Below, in pieces: positions 1 through 6,496 of a stretch of DNA of 7,606 bases. Position 1 is the first letter of the stretch; each line of letters opens with the position of its first letter. The stretch lies in assembly GCA_007117055.1 (NCBI GenBank), contig SKHH01000101.1:1-7606 (forward strand). Direction: 5' to 3'. The notes below the pieces were generated by a model. The model had not been told where the DNA came from, made no database searches, and saw only the letters and a program-made list of their open reading frames with translations. A program made the translations under genes and the position numbers. Origin of the DNA: Lishizhenia sp. (GTDB lineage Bacteria; Bacteroidota; Bacteroidia; Flavobacteriales_D; Crocinitomicaceae).

Positions 1-53
1 AAAACAGAAACACTTAAAACAACTGTCGAAAATAAAAGTAGCAGTTTTTTCAT
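1..53 (-). CDS. N-terminal fragment of a secreted protein (signal peptide only)
   Basis: Reading leftward from an ATG at 53, the minus strand encodes MKKLLLLFSTVVLSVSV before the window ends. Two lysines followed by an uninterrupted hydrophobic core form a textbook signal peptide n- and h-region, so the product is very probably exported through Sec to the periplasm, outer membrane or outside. The mature protein lies outside the window, so no family or function can be named. There is no Shine-Dalgarno sequence upstream, only AT-rich DNA, which is usual in this phylum. The gene lies 151 bp downstream of the radical SAM gene on the same strand, a gap large enough for its own promoter. The call rests only on the signal-peptide pattern and the open frame to the edge. 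Confidence 0.7.
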   Translation of the reverse strand, partial: MKKLLLLFSTVVLSVSV

Positions 54-204
54 TTTTATTAAATTAGTAATTTAGACTACTAAGTTAAAATATTTTTTGA
101 AAATTCAAAGAGTTTATGTTTAACAAATGACTAATTGGTATCTAGGGTATGAAGTTCCGTAAGCTTTTTAAAAGCTATCCTGTTGACGTTTTAACTGTAT
201 GTAG
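54..204. other. Intergenic region between two minus-strand genes
   Basis: This AT-rich stretch has no credible ORF. It contains two small inverted repeats: one at 96-109 (TTTGAA/TTCAAA arms around two bases) and a near-palindrome at 162-176 (AGCTTTT/AAAAGCT around one base). Neither is followed by a convincing U-tract on the minus strand, so neither is called as a terminator. The region presumably carries the end of the radical SAM transcript and the promoter of the gene starting at 53, but I found no clear TAnnTTTG box with a properly spaced -33 element. Confidence 0.5.
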
Positions 205-1221
205 CTAAGTCCAGACCTTCGTGCCTTCCGAACAATTTTTACAAATATCAATAGATTGTCTATCAGTGAAGACAGCGGAGCGAAAATTTTGGTAGTCCTT
301 GTGTTTCCATATTTGCTTAAATGGATTTGATAATACATCACCTAATACATGCTGAGCATCTTTGTCAAAGCAACAAGGAACAACTTTTCCATCCCAAGTT
401 AAAACAGTCGAAGACCACATTCGCCAGCATTGATTCAATAATTTGTATTTAGGCATATATGTGCCATCTTTCAGTCGTTTATAGCGAGCGTACTTTTCAT
501 TTTTAGGCATTAATACATTTCCATGCTTGTAGTCATAAAGTTGTGCTGTTTTTAGCCTAATTTCATCTACACCCAGTTCTTTCCCTAATTTAAATACATC
601 TGGAATCTCGTGCTCATTTGGACGCACCACAAGAAATTGAAAAATAATATGGGGACTTGCTGATTTAGCTTTTTTCTTTGCCACGATGAGGTGTTTGGTT
701 CCAGAGATAACTTTCTCTAGTTCACCTCTTTTTCGATATTGCTCGTAGGTTTCTTGTGTTAATCCATCAATAGAAATGATGATTCGATCTAGGCCGGATG
801 CAACAATTTCATCTGCTTTGGTTGCTGTAATAAAATGAGCGTTAGTTGACGTAGCGGTATATATATTTCGTTTGTTAGCCGCTGAAATTAATCCTAAAAA
901 ATTTGGATGTAAAAAAGGCTCACCTTGAAAGTAATAGTTGATGTAAAATAATTGGTTGCCAAGTTCGTCTAGCATTTTTTCATGACTGCCAAGGTTCAAC
1001 CTTCCTGTAGGTCGTGTAAATTGTTTCAATCCACTTGGGCATTCTGGACAACCTAGATTGCAAGCAGTGGTTGGTTCAATGCTAGCGGCGTATGGGAGCC
1101 CAAGAGGAATTATTTTTTTAAAATGCTTTGCTACCCAATAGGAAAAACGCAAACGAAATAAGTTTAGGACTCGTTTAAAAGTCATGCGTTTTGCTATTGC
1201 TAGTGTATCTTTAGAGATCAT
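205..1221 (-). CDS. Radical SAM protein with C-terminal SPASM domain
   Basis: This 338-residue protein is a radical S-adenosylmethionine enzyme with a SPASM-type auxiliary cluster domain. The SAM-cleaving [4Fe-4S] cluster motif CX3CX2C is at Cys54, Cys58 and Cys61, preceded by a SIEPTTACN segment. A GEP motif at 100-102 and the segment DRIIISIDG (about 145-153) are typical core-barrel elements. The C-terminal domain has cysteines at 265, 283, 284, 327 and 330, in the arrangement CWRMW...GKVVPCCFD...CKNC that marks SPASM proteins. Family members modify peptides or act in anaerobic sulfatase or cofactor maturation, but the subgroup with IEPTT and ECPSG around the cluster is widespread in Bacteroidota and, to my knowledge, has no assigned substrate. 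About 40 residues before the barrel are rich in Lys, Arg and aromatics and look helical. The gene is divergent from the GH3 gene with 161 bp between starts. The ATG at 1221 is the longest start; Met13 (codon at 1185-1183) is an alternative. No small precursor-peptide gene is visible beside it. Confidence 0.93.
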   Translation of the reverse strand: MISKDTLAIAKRMTFKRVLNLFRLRFSYWVAKHFKKIIPLGLPYAASIEPTTACNLGCPECPSGLKQFTRPTGRLNLGSHEKMLDELGNQLFYINYYFQGEPFLHPNFLGLISAANKRNIYTATSTNAHFITATKADEIVASGLDRIIISIDGLTQETYEQYRKRGELEKVISGTKHLIVAKKKAKSASPHIIFQFLVVRPNEHEIPDVFKLGKELGVDEIRLKTAQLYDYKHGNVLMPKNEKYARYKRLKDGTYMPKYKLLNQCWRMWSSTVLTWDGKVVPCCFDKDAQHVLGDVLSNPFKQIWKHKDYQNFRSAVFTDRQSIDICKNCSEGTKVWT

Positions 1222-1226
1222 AACAA

Positions 1227-1234
1227 CAAATTTA
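1227..1234 (-). promoter_or_regulatory. Candidate -7 box for the radical SAM gene
   Basis: On the minus strand this octamer reads TAAATTTG, an exact match to the Bacteroidota -7 consensus TAnnTTTG. It ends only five bases before the annotated ATG at 1221. If used, transcription would begin at or just inside the start codon, giving a leaderless message or favouring Met13 as the true start. No TTG-like -33 element is present at the expected distance, so this may be a chance match in AT-rich DNA. Confidence 0.3.
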
Positions 1235-1351
1235 GTGTTTCTTTAGAAATGGTTTACATTTGGATAATATCTTCTCTAAAAGATCTTAGTTGTTATTGTA
1301 ACTGTAACATTTTCATAATATTAACCTAATATAGGGGTAGCAAGTCATTCT

Positions 1352-1359
1352 TACTTTTG
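1352..1359 (+). promoter_or_regulatory. Candidate -7 box for the GH3 / DUF6427 unit
   Basis: The octamer TACTTTTG matches the Bacteroidota -7 consensus TAnnTTTG exactly and lies 23 bases before the GH3 start codon at 1383, which would leave a 5' leader of roughly 15-20 nt. The -33 region is AT-rich but has no clear TTG. The position in a divergent intergenic region, with no other exact match on this strand nearer the gene, makes it the best promoter candidate. Confidence 0.45.
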
Positions 1360-1382
1360 ATGATCGAAAAAATAACAAAGGC

Positions 1383-2930
1383 ATGGCGTTACTAGGAGCG
1401 TTACTTAAAGAGTCCGTAAAATGGAAGCAAAAACAAAATAAGGGTATTATTGAGCCTACAGAGCAGCTTCAAATTGAAGTTTTAAATGAGCTTTTAACGA
1501 AAGCATCATCTACAGAAATAGGTATGCAATATGATTTTTCCTCGATGGTTCAGTCTGAAGATGTGCAAACAAATTTTCAAAACAGTGTGCCATTGTTTTC
1601 GTACGAATCGTACTACGATAAATGGCTGATTCGTGCTCTAGAAGACAAACCTAACATCATATGGCCTGGTAAAATCAATTATTTCGCTAAATCTTCTGGT
1701 ACCACTAAATCAGGAAGTAAACGTATTCCTGTTTCAACTGAATCTATCCGTTATTTTCATAAAGCAGCTTTTCAACAATTAAGCACTATTCATCAATTTA
1801 ATTTTCCAGCACGGTTTTATCAAAGTGATGTGCTGACCATAGGAGGATGCACACGTTTGACAACTGTTGGCGAACATTTGGAAGGTGATTTAAGTGGGAT
1901 TTTAAAAAGAACGAAGCCGTTTATTTTTAGGCCATTTGCTAAACCAGGAAAAAGGTTATCGAAGGTCTCCGATTGGGAGGTCAAAATGGATGCTATTGTT
2001 GAAAAAGCGCCGTATTGGAATATTGGTGTTGTTGCAGGAAATCCTTCTTGGGTTTGCTTGTTGCTAGAAAAGATTGTACAGCATTATGACTTAAAATGGA
2101 TTCAAGACATTTGGCCGAATTTTTCAATGTATTTGCATGGTGGGGTCTTTTTAGGGAATTACGAAAAGCGTATTCAGGCAATTTCAAAGTTCCCAATCAT
2201 GTTTGTTGATACATATTTGGCAAGTGAAGGGTATTTTGCTTATCAAACTAATCCGCTGGAAAAAGGGATGGACTTATTGTTGAATCATGGGGTGTATTAT
2301 GAGTTTATCGAAAGTAATTATTTCGAGAAATTAAATCAACTTAAGGGAGACTATAGCGGAATTCCTACATTATCTTTGAATGAAGTAGAGGAAGGAAAGC
2401 CATATGCTCTTGTAGTTTCTACGTGCTCAGGATTGTGGCGTTACGTAATAGGCGATGTAGTTCGTTTTTCTAATTTGAATAAATATACTATTCAAATTGT
2501 GGGTAGAATTGCACATACGATGAATAGTGTAGGAGAGCACTTGTCATTGGAAAACATGATGGAAGCGATAAATGAGGTAGCTGATATTATGGGGGTTGAG
2601 GTTTCTGAATTTTGCGTTACAATCTCTTCAAAGAACGACAGACACTTTTGGTATATTGGTTCAAAACAAGTTGTTAATGAACAACTTTTTGCTGTTCATT
2701 TGAATAGTGCGCTAGAAAAACGAAATGATGATTATTGTGCGATAAGAAAAGTGATATTGAAAGCACCAAAGGTAAAAGCTCTTCCTGAAGAGAAGTTTTA
2801 CGAATTTATGGAACGAAAAGGAAAATTAGGCGCTCAACATAAGTTCCCTAGGGTTTTAAACGCAGCATGGAAGAATGAATGGGAGAATTTTTTAGCTAAC
2901 CCAATTTTGACAGGAAATCTTTTTAGTTGA
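1383..2930 (+). CDS. GH3-family acyl-acid amido synthetase-like adenylating enzyme
   Basis: This 515-residue cytoplasmic protein belongs to the GH3 family within the ANL adenylate-forming superfamily. Plant GH3 enzymes adenylate a carboxylic acid hormone with ATP and transfer it to an amino acid. The signature segments are intact and in order: a Ser/Thr/Gly-rich phosphate-binding loop SSGTTKSGSKRIP at 104-116, the adenine/substrate motif YLASEG at 278-283, the RYVIGDVVRF segment at 353-362 carrying the conserved Asp358, and a C-terminal GKLGAQHKFPR segment at 480-490 with a Lys that matches the mobile C-terminal domain of the family. Length is close to bacterial homologues (about 500 residues). 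There is no signal peptide or membrane segment. The ATG at 1383 is chosen because a -7 box lies 23 bp upstream and the N-terminal helix (MALLGALLKESVKWKQK) is family-typical. It is followed after 55 bp by a membrane protein gene. The family is common in Bacteroidota, but the acid and amine used there are not known to me. Confidence 0.93.
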   Translation: MALLGALLKESVKWKQKQNKGIIEPTEQLQIEVLNELLTKASSTEIGMQYDFSSMVQSEDVQTNFQNSVPLFSYESYYDKWLIRALEDKPNIIWPGKINYFAKSSGTTKSGSKRIPVSTESIRYFHKAAFQQLSTIHQFNFPARFYQSDVLTIGGCTRLTTVGEHLEGDLSGILKRTKPFIFRPFAKPGKRLSKVSDWEVKMDAIVEKAPYWNIGVVAGNPSWVCLLLEKIVQHYDLKWIQDIWPNFSMYLHGGVFLGNYEKRIQAISKFPIMFVDTYLASEGYFAYQTNPLEKGMDLLLNHGVYYEFIESNYFEKLNQLKGDYSGIPTLSLNEVEEGKPYALVVSTCSGLWRYVIGDVVRFSNLNKYTIQIVGRIAHTMNSVGEHLSLENMMEAINEVADIMGVEVSEFCVTISSKNDRHFWYIGSKQVVNEQLFAVHLNSALEKRNDDYCAIRKVILKAPKVKALPEEKFYEFMERKGKLGAQHKFPRVLNAAWKNEWENFLANPILTGNLFS

Positions 2931-2943
2931 TTTTCATTAAGAG

Positions 2944-2979
2944 TACAAAGCTTTTGTGTTTCTTTGTATGCTCAAGCAT
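2944..2979 (+). repeat. Two adjoining small inverted repeats between GH3 and DUF6427 genes
   Basis: In the 55-bp spacer, TACAAAG (2944-2950) pairs with CTTTGTA (2962-2968) around an 11-base loop. The next 12 bases, ATGCTCAAGCAT (2968-2979), form a second inverted repeat with a two-base loop. Neither is GC-rich or followed by a U-tract, so a terminator is unlikely. They could shape the leader of the downstream gene, whose ATG lies six bases beyond, or be chance. Confidence 0.3.
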
Positions 2980-2985
2980 TAGTTT

Positions 2986-3939
2986 ATGATTAGGGCATTT
3001 GCTGGAAATCAATCTTTGTTTATGGTATTTATTCCGATGTTATTCGGACTCAATATTTTATTGCATAATTTTTTTAACATTCCTTTTCTGGTAGATGATT
3101 ATGTATTCAATTTATGGGGTATTGATATCACAACGGGTTATTCAGGGTTTGACACGTTCTTAGTTCTGTTTTTTATCTCAGCAAATGCCTTAGGTATTAA
3201 TTACATTTTTAACGTACATGAATTTTACGAACGTAACACATATTTACCTGCGTTGATTTATACCATTTTGGTATGTTTTTTCCCGTTTAGTGCGAAATTC
3301 GGAAACACGCTGATGAGTCAGTCCTTTTTTATTTGCGCCATATATTTTTTCATTCATATCCGTCAAAACGAGGCGGCAAAATCGTTGTTATTTAATGCAG
3401 GATTTTTTGTTGCTTTAGCTTCCTCCGTTCAAGTAGCCTTTTTTCTTTTGTTACCTGTGATGTGGATAGGTGTTTTTTCGATTCGGACTTTTTCATTCAA
3501 AGAGTTACTTATTAGTATATTTGGTTTCGTTACTCCGTATTTATGGTTGTGGTATTTTAATCCCATTTTTATAGAACAGTTTACGTCAGAAAACTACCTG
3601 CAAGCAACTACTATTTATCCTTATTTTTCTGTTCCAGTTTTTGTGTTTGCATTTATCCTTATTTTTATAGCGTATCTAGGTATTCGTAATCGGTTTTTGA
3701 AAAGCTCCGTTCGTTTTCGCAGGATTATGAATATGTTGGCGACCATGTTTATTTATGTTTCATTGGTGAATATTTTAGCGGTGGTTTATATTCATTCTTA
3801 TACTTATTTAGCAGTTGGTATTCCAGTATTAGCGTTGGTCATTCCTTATGCATATATTGACAATGAAAAGTCAAGCATAAGTGCAGTAATACTGTATTTA
3901 CTGATGTCAATGCACTTTGTGAAATTCCTATTCGGTTGA
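2986..3939 (+). CDS. DUF6427-like polytopic inner-membrane protein
   Basis: This 317-residue protein is almost entirely hydrophobic. Likely membrane segments lie near residues 8-30, 55-77, 86-104, 109-126, 134-165 (one or two passes), 173-191, 213-233, 246-292 (two passes) and 298-316, about ten in all, with short basic loops such as IRNRFLKSSVRFRR (233-246). Its length, its opening (MIRAFAGNQSLFMVFIPML) and overall pattern fit the DUF6427 family, an uncharacterised membrane family largely restricted to Bacteroidota; this assignment is from memory of the family and not from a search. No catalytic motif is evident. It starts 55 bp after the GH3 gene on the same strand, so the two are probably co-transcribed. 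Its last 12 bases overlap the last 12 bases of the convergent TonB-dependent receptor gene. No Shine-Dalgarno sequence precedes the ATG. Function is unknown; a transporter or a polymer-assembly role is possible but unsupported. Confidence 0.85.
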   Translation: MIRAFAGNQSLFMVFIPMLFGLNILLHNFFNIPFLVDDYVFNLWGIDITTGYSGFDTFLVLFFISANALGINYIFNVHEFYERNTYLPALIYTILVCFFPFSAKFGNTLMSQSFFICAIYFFIHIRQNEAAKSLLFNAGFFVALASSVQVAFFLLLPVMWIGVFSIRTFSFKELLISIFGFVTPYLWLWYFNPIFIEQFTSENYLQATTIYPYFSVPVFVFAFILIFIAYLGIRNRFLKSSVRFRRIMNMLATMFIYVSLVNILAVVYIHSYTYLAVGIPVLALVIPYAYIDNEKSSISAVILYLLMSMHFVKFLFG

Positions 3940-6396
3940 GCCGTTTGACTTCTTGTTTTTAAGCCTAAGATCTGCACGGTAATAAAATATGGGTAAAAAC
4001 CCTAGCTGATAACGTTCGGCAACGGGTTCAGCACTTGGGTCAATTAATGAAGGGGCATAACTTAATGCCAATATGTTTTGTGTGTTCAAAATGTTTACTA
4101 AATCTAATCCTAATTCATGCGTCACTTTTGGTCGGTTCACCTTGTACATGACTTTTAGATCAAAACGAAAATAGTCTCTAAACTGCCTTGTGTTGAAAGC
4201 AGAATCTAAGAACACTAATTCATTGGCTTCAAGAGAGGCTTCATTATCTACAAATCCGTACCATCTTCCTCCTGCTCCAGTTAGTTTTAAACCAACTGAA
4301 AAGGTTTTGTTTTCGTCGATAGCAAACTCTTTGCCAGCCAGAAAATTAGCAGCATATCTACTGTTAAAATCTGTATTTCTCCAGATTTGATCGCTTCCAC
4401 GGTATTGTGATTCAAATAAAGATGCAGTAAACAACATATAGAAAGTTTTGGAGAAAAACTTTTGAACAGTAAGCTCTACACCGTAGTTTCTTCCATTTCC
4501 TTCATTTACTAATGGGTTTGGGAAAAAACGCTGAAATCCTGCACCTTGATTTATTAAACTAAAGGCAGATGGAAATTCATCTACTGGAATTCCATATAAA
4601 TATTGAAAATAGGTTTCTGCTTTCACATTCCACGCGTTTTTAAACACTTTTTCATATCCTATTGCGGTATGAATACTGCGTGTAAAATCCATGTTTTTAT
4701 TGATAAGTTGTGGAATACCTTCAGTATTGTAGCGTTGGTAGGTGTACTGATAAAGGGGTTGCATTTGACTGTGTAGTCCAGCGCCTGCTTTTAAGGTTTG
4801 ATTGTTTTTTAGGCGTAGTTGCCATCCTAATCGGGGTTCAGCTATACTGTAGCTGTTACTTAGTGAAAAGTATTGACTGTGTATTCCTGCGGTAAAGTCC
4901 ATCGAGGGATTCACACGCCACTTATACTGGAAATAGGGTTGAAAAAGTAATCCCCCTCCTTGAAAATCATGTCTAATTTGAAACACATCGTGCCCTGCAT
5001 TTAAGGAGGAATCACTATTTTGTAAATAGTAGTAGTCACTATTAAACCCAAAACGAATGATGTGTTTTTTAGTAAGTTTATGAGTGATACTAAGATGACT
5101 TGATGCTCTATTGGTTAAAAATGTGTAACCCATTAATGGATAAATAGAATCCGTTCTAAACTGTACAAGTTGTTCTCCATCAACAATGGATGTGTCGATA
5201 CTTCGGATAAGGAAATCATGGTTTGATCGCTGCATTTCCCAAGAAGTTCCAAGAGATGCTTTTAAATAAGTTGATTCGCTCAGTGATTTTTTATATGTGG
5301 TGCCAATCACCCCCATGGATGTCGTAAAATATTGATCACGGTCACTTTCACCAAAAGCCTCTTCTGTAAAGGTGGTTTGGTCGGATATTTTTATACTAAT
5401 TGTTGAAGCACCTCCCATTCCCCATACACTGAAATTTCCGCCTGATTGTGTTGGATAGGAGAGTTTAAATGCACCATCTCCATAAACGGGTACGGCGTCT
5501 GTTCCAATACTAACTCCTGCCGCTTGAAACATACTTAGTGTGGAATAACGCCCCATGGCTAAGTAACTTGATTTTTTTTCTGGATTTATAGGCCCTTCGG
5601 CCATTACCTCTGTACCTAAAAAACCAAACTGACCAGTTATTTCGTGTAAGTCTTTGTTTCCATTTCTAAATCTAAGGTCAAAAACTCCTGCAATGCTGTT
5701 TCCATATTCGGCAGGGAAAGCAGACATAAAGAAATCTGAATTCGCTAAGATTTTGTTGTTTAATATGGCTACTGGCCCACCCGCAGAACCAGAAACAGCA
5801 AAGTGATTTGGGTTTGGAATGTCTAATCCTTCCACTCGATAAAGTAGTCCAAGGGGAGAATTACCGCGAATAATGATGTCATTTCTTGAGTCGTCTGCAC
5901 CCTGAACTCCTGCAAAGTTGCTTGCCATTCTGGCTGGATCTGCTCGTGAACCGGCATAGCGTTCTGTTTCTTCAATGCTAAACTGTTGTGCACTTACGGT
6001 AGCCATTTCGTTGAGCACCTCACCTGGATTTCGAGCAACAACTTGTACTTCATCTGTTGTGGTAATGTCTTCTTGAAGTTCGATTTGAACGAACGTTTCT
6101 TTTCCAGAATCTATCGTTATGGAAATGGAGCGCGAAATGTAAAACGCATAATTCACCGATAAATCGTATTTTCCAACAGGAGCTTGGTTAAAAACAAATT
6201 CTCCTTCGCCGTTTGTGATTGTTTTGAAAATGGTTGAGTCAGAAACGGATGCTAACCGTACTTGCGCACCGATAAGGGGATATTTTGAATCAGCATCTAC
6301 TACTATCCCTTTAGCGTTTTGTTGAATTTGACTGTAAATCCCTGAATGAAAAACAAATAAAGCTAAAATTAAAGTTAGATTTCGAAAGTACATCAT
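3928..6396 (-). CDS. TonB-dependent outer-membrane receptor with N-terminal carboxypeptidase-regulatory-like domain
   Basis: This 822-residue outer-membrane protein imports an unidentified ligand using energy passed by TonB. In order: a signal peptide, probably cleaved after Ser22 (GIYS/QIQQ); a CarboxypepD_reg-like beta-sandwich at about 27-108 (KGIVVDADS...GEFVFNQAPVGKYDLSV); a plug domain at about 125-243 with the conserved run DDSRNDIIIRGNSPLG (168-183), then RVEGLDIPNPNHF (187-199) and FPAEYGNSIAGVFDLRFRNG (about 217-236); then a beta-barrel rich in alternating aromatic strands to the C-terminus. The plug sequence is characteristic of a conserved Bacteroidota receptor class of unknown substrate. 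No SusD-like partner gene is adjacent, so a SusCD polysaccharide pair is unlikely. The C-terminus is unusual: after YYRADLRL comes a polar tail KNKKSNGSTE in place of a terminal aromatic. The 3' end overlaps the DUF6427 gene tail to tail. The start is one of two adjacent Met codons (6396 or 6393); a TAnnTTTG box lies 15 bp upstream. Confidence 0.95.
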   Translation of the reverse strand: MMYFRNLTLILALFVFHSGIYSQIQQNAKGIVVDADSKYPLIGAQVRLASVSDSTIFKTITNGEGEFVFNQAPVGKYDLSVNYAFYISRSISITIDSGKETFVQIELQEDITTTDEVQVVARNPGEVLNEMATVSAQQFSIEETERYAGSRADPARMASNFAGVQGADDSRNDIIIRGNSPLGLLYRVEGLDIPNPNHFAVSGSAGGPVAILNNKILANSDFFMSAFPAEYGNSIAGVFDLRFRNGNKDLHEITGQFGFLGTEVMAEGPINPEKKSSYLAMGRYSTLSMFQAAGVSIGTDAVPVYGDGAFKLSYPTQSGGNFSVWGMGGASTISIKISDQTTFTEEAFGESDRDQYFTTSMGVIGTTYKKSLSESTYLKASLGTSWEMQRSNHDFLIRSIDTSIVDGEQLVQFRTDSIYPLMGYTFLTNRASSHLSITHKLTKKHIIRFGFNSDYYYLQNSDSSLNAGHDVFQIRHDFQGGGLLFQPYFQYKWRVNPSMDFTAGIHSQYFSLSNSYSIAEPRLGWQLRLKNNQTLKAGAGLHSQMQPLYQYTYQRYNTEGIPQLINKNMDFTRSIHTAIGYEKVFKNAWNVKAETYFQYLYGIPVDEFPSAFSLINQGAGFQRFFPNPLVNEGNGRNYGVELTVQKFFSKTFYMLFTASLFESQYRGSDQIWRNTDFNSRYAANFLAGKEFAIDENKTFSVGLKLTGAGGRWYGFVDNEASLEANELVFLDSAFNTRQFRDYFRFDLKVMYKVNRPKVTHELGLDLVNILNTQNILALSYAPSLIDPSAEPVAERYQLGFLPIFYYRADLRLKNKKSNGSTE

Positions 6397-6411
6397 AAAT
6401 AATTATACATA

Positions 6412-6419
6412 CAAACCTA
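6412..6419 (-). promoter_or_regulatory. Candidate -7 box for the TonB-dependent receptor gene
   Basis: The minus strand reads TAGGTTTG, an exact fit to TAnnTTTG, 15 bp before the first Met codon at 6396. It lies just downstream of the terminator of the preceding gene, which fits an independent promoter for the receptor. The -33 position has no clear TTG, so support comes from the box and its placement only. Confidence 0.45.
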
Positions 6420-6441
6420 ATAAAAATAAGCAGTTATAAAG

Positions 6442-6475
6442 AAAAAAACCCATCTGAAAAATTCAGATAGGTTTT
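6442..6475 (-). terminator. Intrinsic terminator of the outer-membrane beta-barrel gene
   Basis: An inverted repeat pairs 6445-6451 with 6469-6475 and 6452-6458 with 6462-6468, leaving a three-base loop. Read on the minus strand, the single irregular position becomes a U-G wobble, so the RNA stem is continuous over 14 pairs and runs directly into seven U residues (complement of 6448-6442) that overlap the stem base. Read on the plus strand the same position is a C-A mismatch. The structure lies 22-55 bp after the stop of the gene at 6497-7213 and before the receptor promoter, as expected for a terminator separating the two. Confidence 0.85.
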
Positions 6476-6496
6476 AAATTACATTATGGATAAAAA

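Noticed and set aside
162..176. AGCTTTTTAAAAGCT near-palindrome considered as the terminator of the radical SAM gene
   Set aside because: The arms leave a one-base loop and no U-tract follows on the minus strand, so it cannot form a convincing intrinsic terminator.
1993..2196. Minus-strand open frame of 67 codons inside the GH3 gene
   Set aside because: It lies wholly inside a gene with full family motifs, and its product resembles no known protein type; it is a shadow of the coding strand.
3881..3915. Nested inverted repeats (GTGCA/TGCAC and CAGTAA/TTACTG) considered as a terminator for the receptor gene
   Set aside because: No U-tract follows on the minus strand, the stem is interrupted, and the sequence codes for a membrane segment of the DUF6427-like protein.
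4190..4895. Two plus-strand open frames (4190-4390 and 4710-4895) inside the TonB-dependent receptor gene
   Set aside because: Both are opposite a long, well-supported receptor gene, with no ribosome binding site or recognisable product.
3928..6396. SusC/SusD-type polysaccharide utilisation locus
   Set aside because: The receptor has a SusC-like architecture at its N-terminus, but there is no SusD lipoprotein, glycoside hydrolase or sensor gene beside it, and its plug segment belongs to a different receptor class.
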